A stretch of DNA of 64,000 nucleotides from Bog-950 sp964631835. Its GTDB lineage: Bacteria; Bacteroidota; Bacteroidia; Chitinophagales; LD1. The notes beneath the pieces were generated by a model. That model saw only the letters and a list, made by a program, of their open reading frames with translations. It was not told where the DNA came from and searched no databases. This document shows positions 63,907 to 64,000 of this stretch, in pieces (the stretch's first letter is position 1; each line of letters starts with the position of its first letter). The DNA is taken from positions 22,420 through 86,419 of the forward strand of contig CAZWAD010000016.1 in assembly GCA_964631835.1 (NCBI GenBank), read 5' to 3'. The position numbers were made by a program, and so were the translations under genes.

Positions 63907-64000
63907 GCTGGTATAGCCTAATAATTAGGTAAATTGCCAAAAAACGGGTTCTGTCGTTAATCGTGTGAGAACTGTTAAGAAGTCAGTACACTTGCCGGAT

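Noticed and set aside
63656..63940. 94-residue minus-strand open frame with RFVDVKQ-type repeats
   Set aside because: The repeat pattern follows from the 21-bp DNA period, and the frame overlaps the terminator of the plus-strand gene.

Overview
This 64 kb window is chromosomal DNA from a member of the Bacteroidota, probably a metagenome scaffold because it carries one run of 100 N. The evidence for the phylum is three large secreted proteins ending in type IX secretion (T9SS) sorting domains, an orphan PASTA protein beside D-Ala-D-Ala ligase, a LuxC-type acyl-CoA reductase, PorT-like outer membrane proteins, and AT-rich intergenic sequence with Bacteroidota-type -7 boxes (TAnnTTTG). No transposase, integrase, CRISPR array or rRNA was seen.

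Region 1 (1-28.6 kb) is accessory and looks like a surface-glycan or glycolipid locus with an unusual modification layer. It opens with two tandem B12-type radical SAM genes; the first is cut by the window edge and the second has a one-base frameshift. Then come two sets of a DPM1-like glycosyltransferase and a large polytopic membrane protein (3.0-6.5 kb and 10.2-16.5 kb), a UDP-glucose dehydrogenase and UDP-glucuronate decarboxylase-like pair, an SGNH protein, and CDP-deoxysugar genes (RfbF-like, RfbG-like, a zinc-type C-methyltransferase) with a translationally coupled 2OG-Fe(II) oxygenase. A third B12-type radical SAM gene sits with a multiheme cytochrome lipoprotein. The most striking part is a nine-gene minus-strand operon (28583 down to 19234): seven phytanoyl-CoA-dioxygenase-like (PhyH) paralogues, one fused to a methyltransferase and one with the iron-ligand Asp changed to Asn, a radical SAM protein with an N-terminal cysteine-rich region, and a Wzt-type ABC ATPase with a C-terminal extension but no permease partner. 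I regard this as the best candidate for an undescribed system: a battery of oxygenases acting on one exported glycan or lipid-linked product.

Region 2 (28.7-40 kb) begins at a tRNA-Ser(UGA) gene and turns into ordinary core genome: YihY, a hotdog thioesterase, MltG, a DCC protein, a T9SS protein, PASTA protein, Ddl, LuxC-like reductase, a copper-monooxygenase-like cytochrome protein with a T9SS tail, a second thioesterase and YceI.

Region 3 (40-57.9 kb) holds an outer membrane beta-barrel, a small fibronectin-like protein, a 14-unit array with exact 21-bp period, two overlapping DUF3857/transglutaminase proteins (one without its catalytic residues), PPK2, the argB-argE-argH run, a PA0069-type radical SAM protein, a lipoprotein, a lone WYL protein, ValS, TrmN6, and a PAS plus metallo-beta-lactamase pair.

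Region 4 (58-64 kb) has a decayed secreted-protein remnant, then a giant T9SS adhesin-like protein with 231-bp (77-residue) tandem repeats. The N gap lies exactly on a repeat junction, so the two open frames are almost certainly one gene. It ends in a strong terminator followed by a second 21-bp-period array at the window edge.
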